Source: Methyloversatilis discipulorum
Lineage (GTDB): Bacteria > Pseudomonadota > Gammaproteobacteria > Burkholderiales > Rhodocyclaceae
Length of the DNA stretch: 64,000 nucleotides
Assembly (NCBI RefSeq): GCF_018780585.1
Contig: NZ_JADMJL010000008.1
Span: 98,464 to 162,463 of the forward strand
Direction: 5' to 3'
This document shows, piece after piece, positions 63,537 through 64,000 of this stretch; positions within the stretch are counted from its first letter, which is position 1; each line of letters opens with the position of its first letter. A model generated the notes under the pieces. It saw only the letters and a list, made by a program, of their open reading frames with translations, did no database searches and was not told where the DNA came from. The translations under genes were made by a program, and so were the position numbers.

Positions 63537-64000
63537 TCACCGACGTGCTGCGCCGTCTGGAAATCGGCGACGTGCCGGTGGCTACCCCCACCGGTCGCCT
63601 GGTGGGTGCCTCGGGCCTGCTGCTCGAAAGCGCCGGCTGCCCGCTCTATACCGGTCAGCGCTGCCAGATCGAAACGATGGACGGTGGCTGGCTGGACGCC
63701 CAGGTGGTGGGTTTCCGCGACAAGCTGTCCTTCCTGATGCCGTTCAAGAAGCCGGTCGGCCTGACCACCGGTGCCCGTGTGCTGCCGGTGCAGGACAAGC
63801 TCGATCTGATGATTGGCCCGTCCTGGCTGGGACGCATGGTCAACGGTCTCGGTGAACCGATAGACGGCCTCGGCCGCCTCGGTGGCGAACATCCGCTCGA
63901 CCCGCATCCGCCGCGGGTGCATCCGCTGAAGAAGAAGCGCGTATCCGAGCCGCTCGACGTCGGCGTGCGCGCGATCAACGGCATGCTCACGCTGGGCAAG
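63533..64000 (+). CDS. fliI: Flagellar export ATPase FliI, N-terminal part
   Basis: The first 156 residues of the F1-beta-like ATPase that energises flagellar export; it runs off the right edge. Visible family segments are GRLVGASGLLLESAGCPLYT, QVVGFRDKLSFLMPF, GPSWLGRMVNGLGEPIDGLG and the start of the catalytic core (SEPLDVGVRAINGMLTLGK), just before the Walker A loop, which is outside the window. ATGA overlap with fliH. Confidence 0.96.
   Translation, partial: MITDVLRRLEIGDVPVATPTGRLVGASGLLLESAGCPLYTGQRCQIETMDGGWLDAQVVGFRDKLSFLMPFKKPVGLTTGARVLPVQDKLDLMIGPSWLGRMVNGLGEPIDGLGRLGGEHPLDPHPPRVHPLKKKRVSEPLDVGVRAINGMLTLGK

Overview
The window is 64 kb of high-GC DNA from a Gram-negative bacterium, most likely a betaproteobacterium of the Rhodocyclales (a Methyloversatilis-like methylotroph is my best guess). 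The guess rests on the content: a betaproteobacterial DUF3567 protein, LPS and outer-membrane porin genes, AcnB, type I MurB, and a formamidase/FmdB/porin/amide-urea transporter cluster like the one known from Methylophilus. I ran no database search, so the taxonomic call is inference. No rRNA, tRNA, CRISPR array, IS element or prophage was seen.

Layout. 1-9.5 kb: end of a circularly permuted ATP-grasp gene, a renalase-like flavoprotein, two chemoreceptors (a soluble FIST-domain one and an Aer-like PAS one with a good sigma-28 promoter), mnmC, lysS, and a guanidinium exporter gene preceded by what reads as a two-hairpin guanidine-II riboswitch. 9.6-13.5 kb: norR divergent from hmp, with GT-N7-AC NorR sites and a sigma-54 promoter between them (nitric oxide detoxification), then a REP pair and an LpxH-type phosphoesterase.

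13.6-28.3 kb: a short-chain amide/urea utilisation region. The leftward run urtABCDE-fmdA-fmdB-fmdC imports and hydrolyses formamide or urea-like compounds. Divergent from it is an unusual sensor: an NCS1-type permease domain fused through a cysteine-rich zinc-finger-like module to a hybrid histidine kinase, overlapping a LuxR-type response regulator. A second porin, paralogous to the first, lies next to the regulator. A perfect palindrome in the intergenic region is a candidate operator.

28-41.8 kb: a chlorite-dismutase-family heme protein, a DUF3047 protein, and an LPS or surface-glycan block (polysialyltransferase-like protein, O-antigen ligase, three glycosyltransferases), part of which is clearly lower in GC. 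These are followed by a TrmB-like methyltransferase, a YkgJ-family pseudogene broken by a 61-bp insertion, murB and acnB. 42-48.3 kb: a tandem-receiver protein, DAHP synthase, a sorbosone-dehydrogenase-like protein, a nuclease/phosphatase, small conserved proteins, greB, and a DUF2946 + PCu(A)C copper pair.

48.4-64 kb: a flagellar locus whose order fliM-N-P-Q-R-flhB-flhA ... three flagellins ... fliE-F-G-H-I matches lateral (Flag-2) systems rather than the usual fliLMNOPQR-flhBAF order. Its FliM lacks the N-terminal CheY-binding motif, FlhB has NPEH in place of NPTH, a FliK-like gene sits between flagellin genes, and the three flagellins share one promoter architecture with fixed 15-bp spacing.
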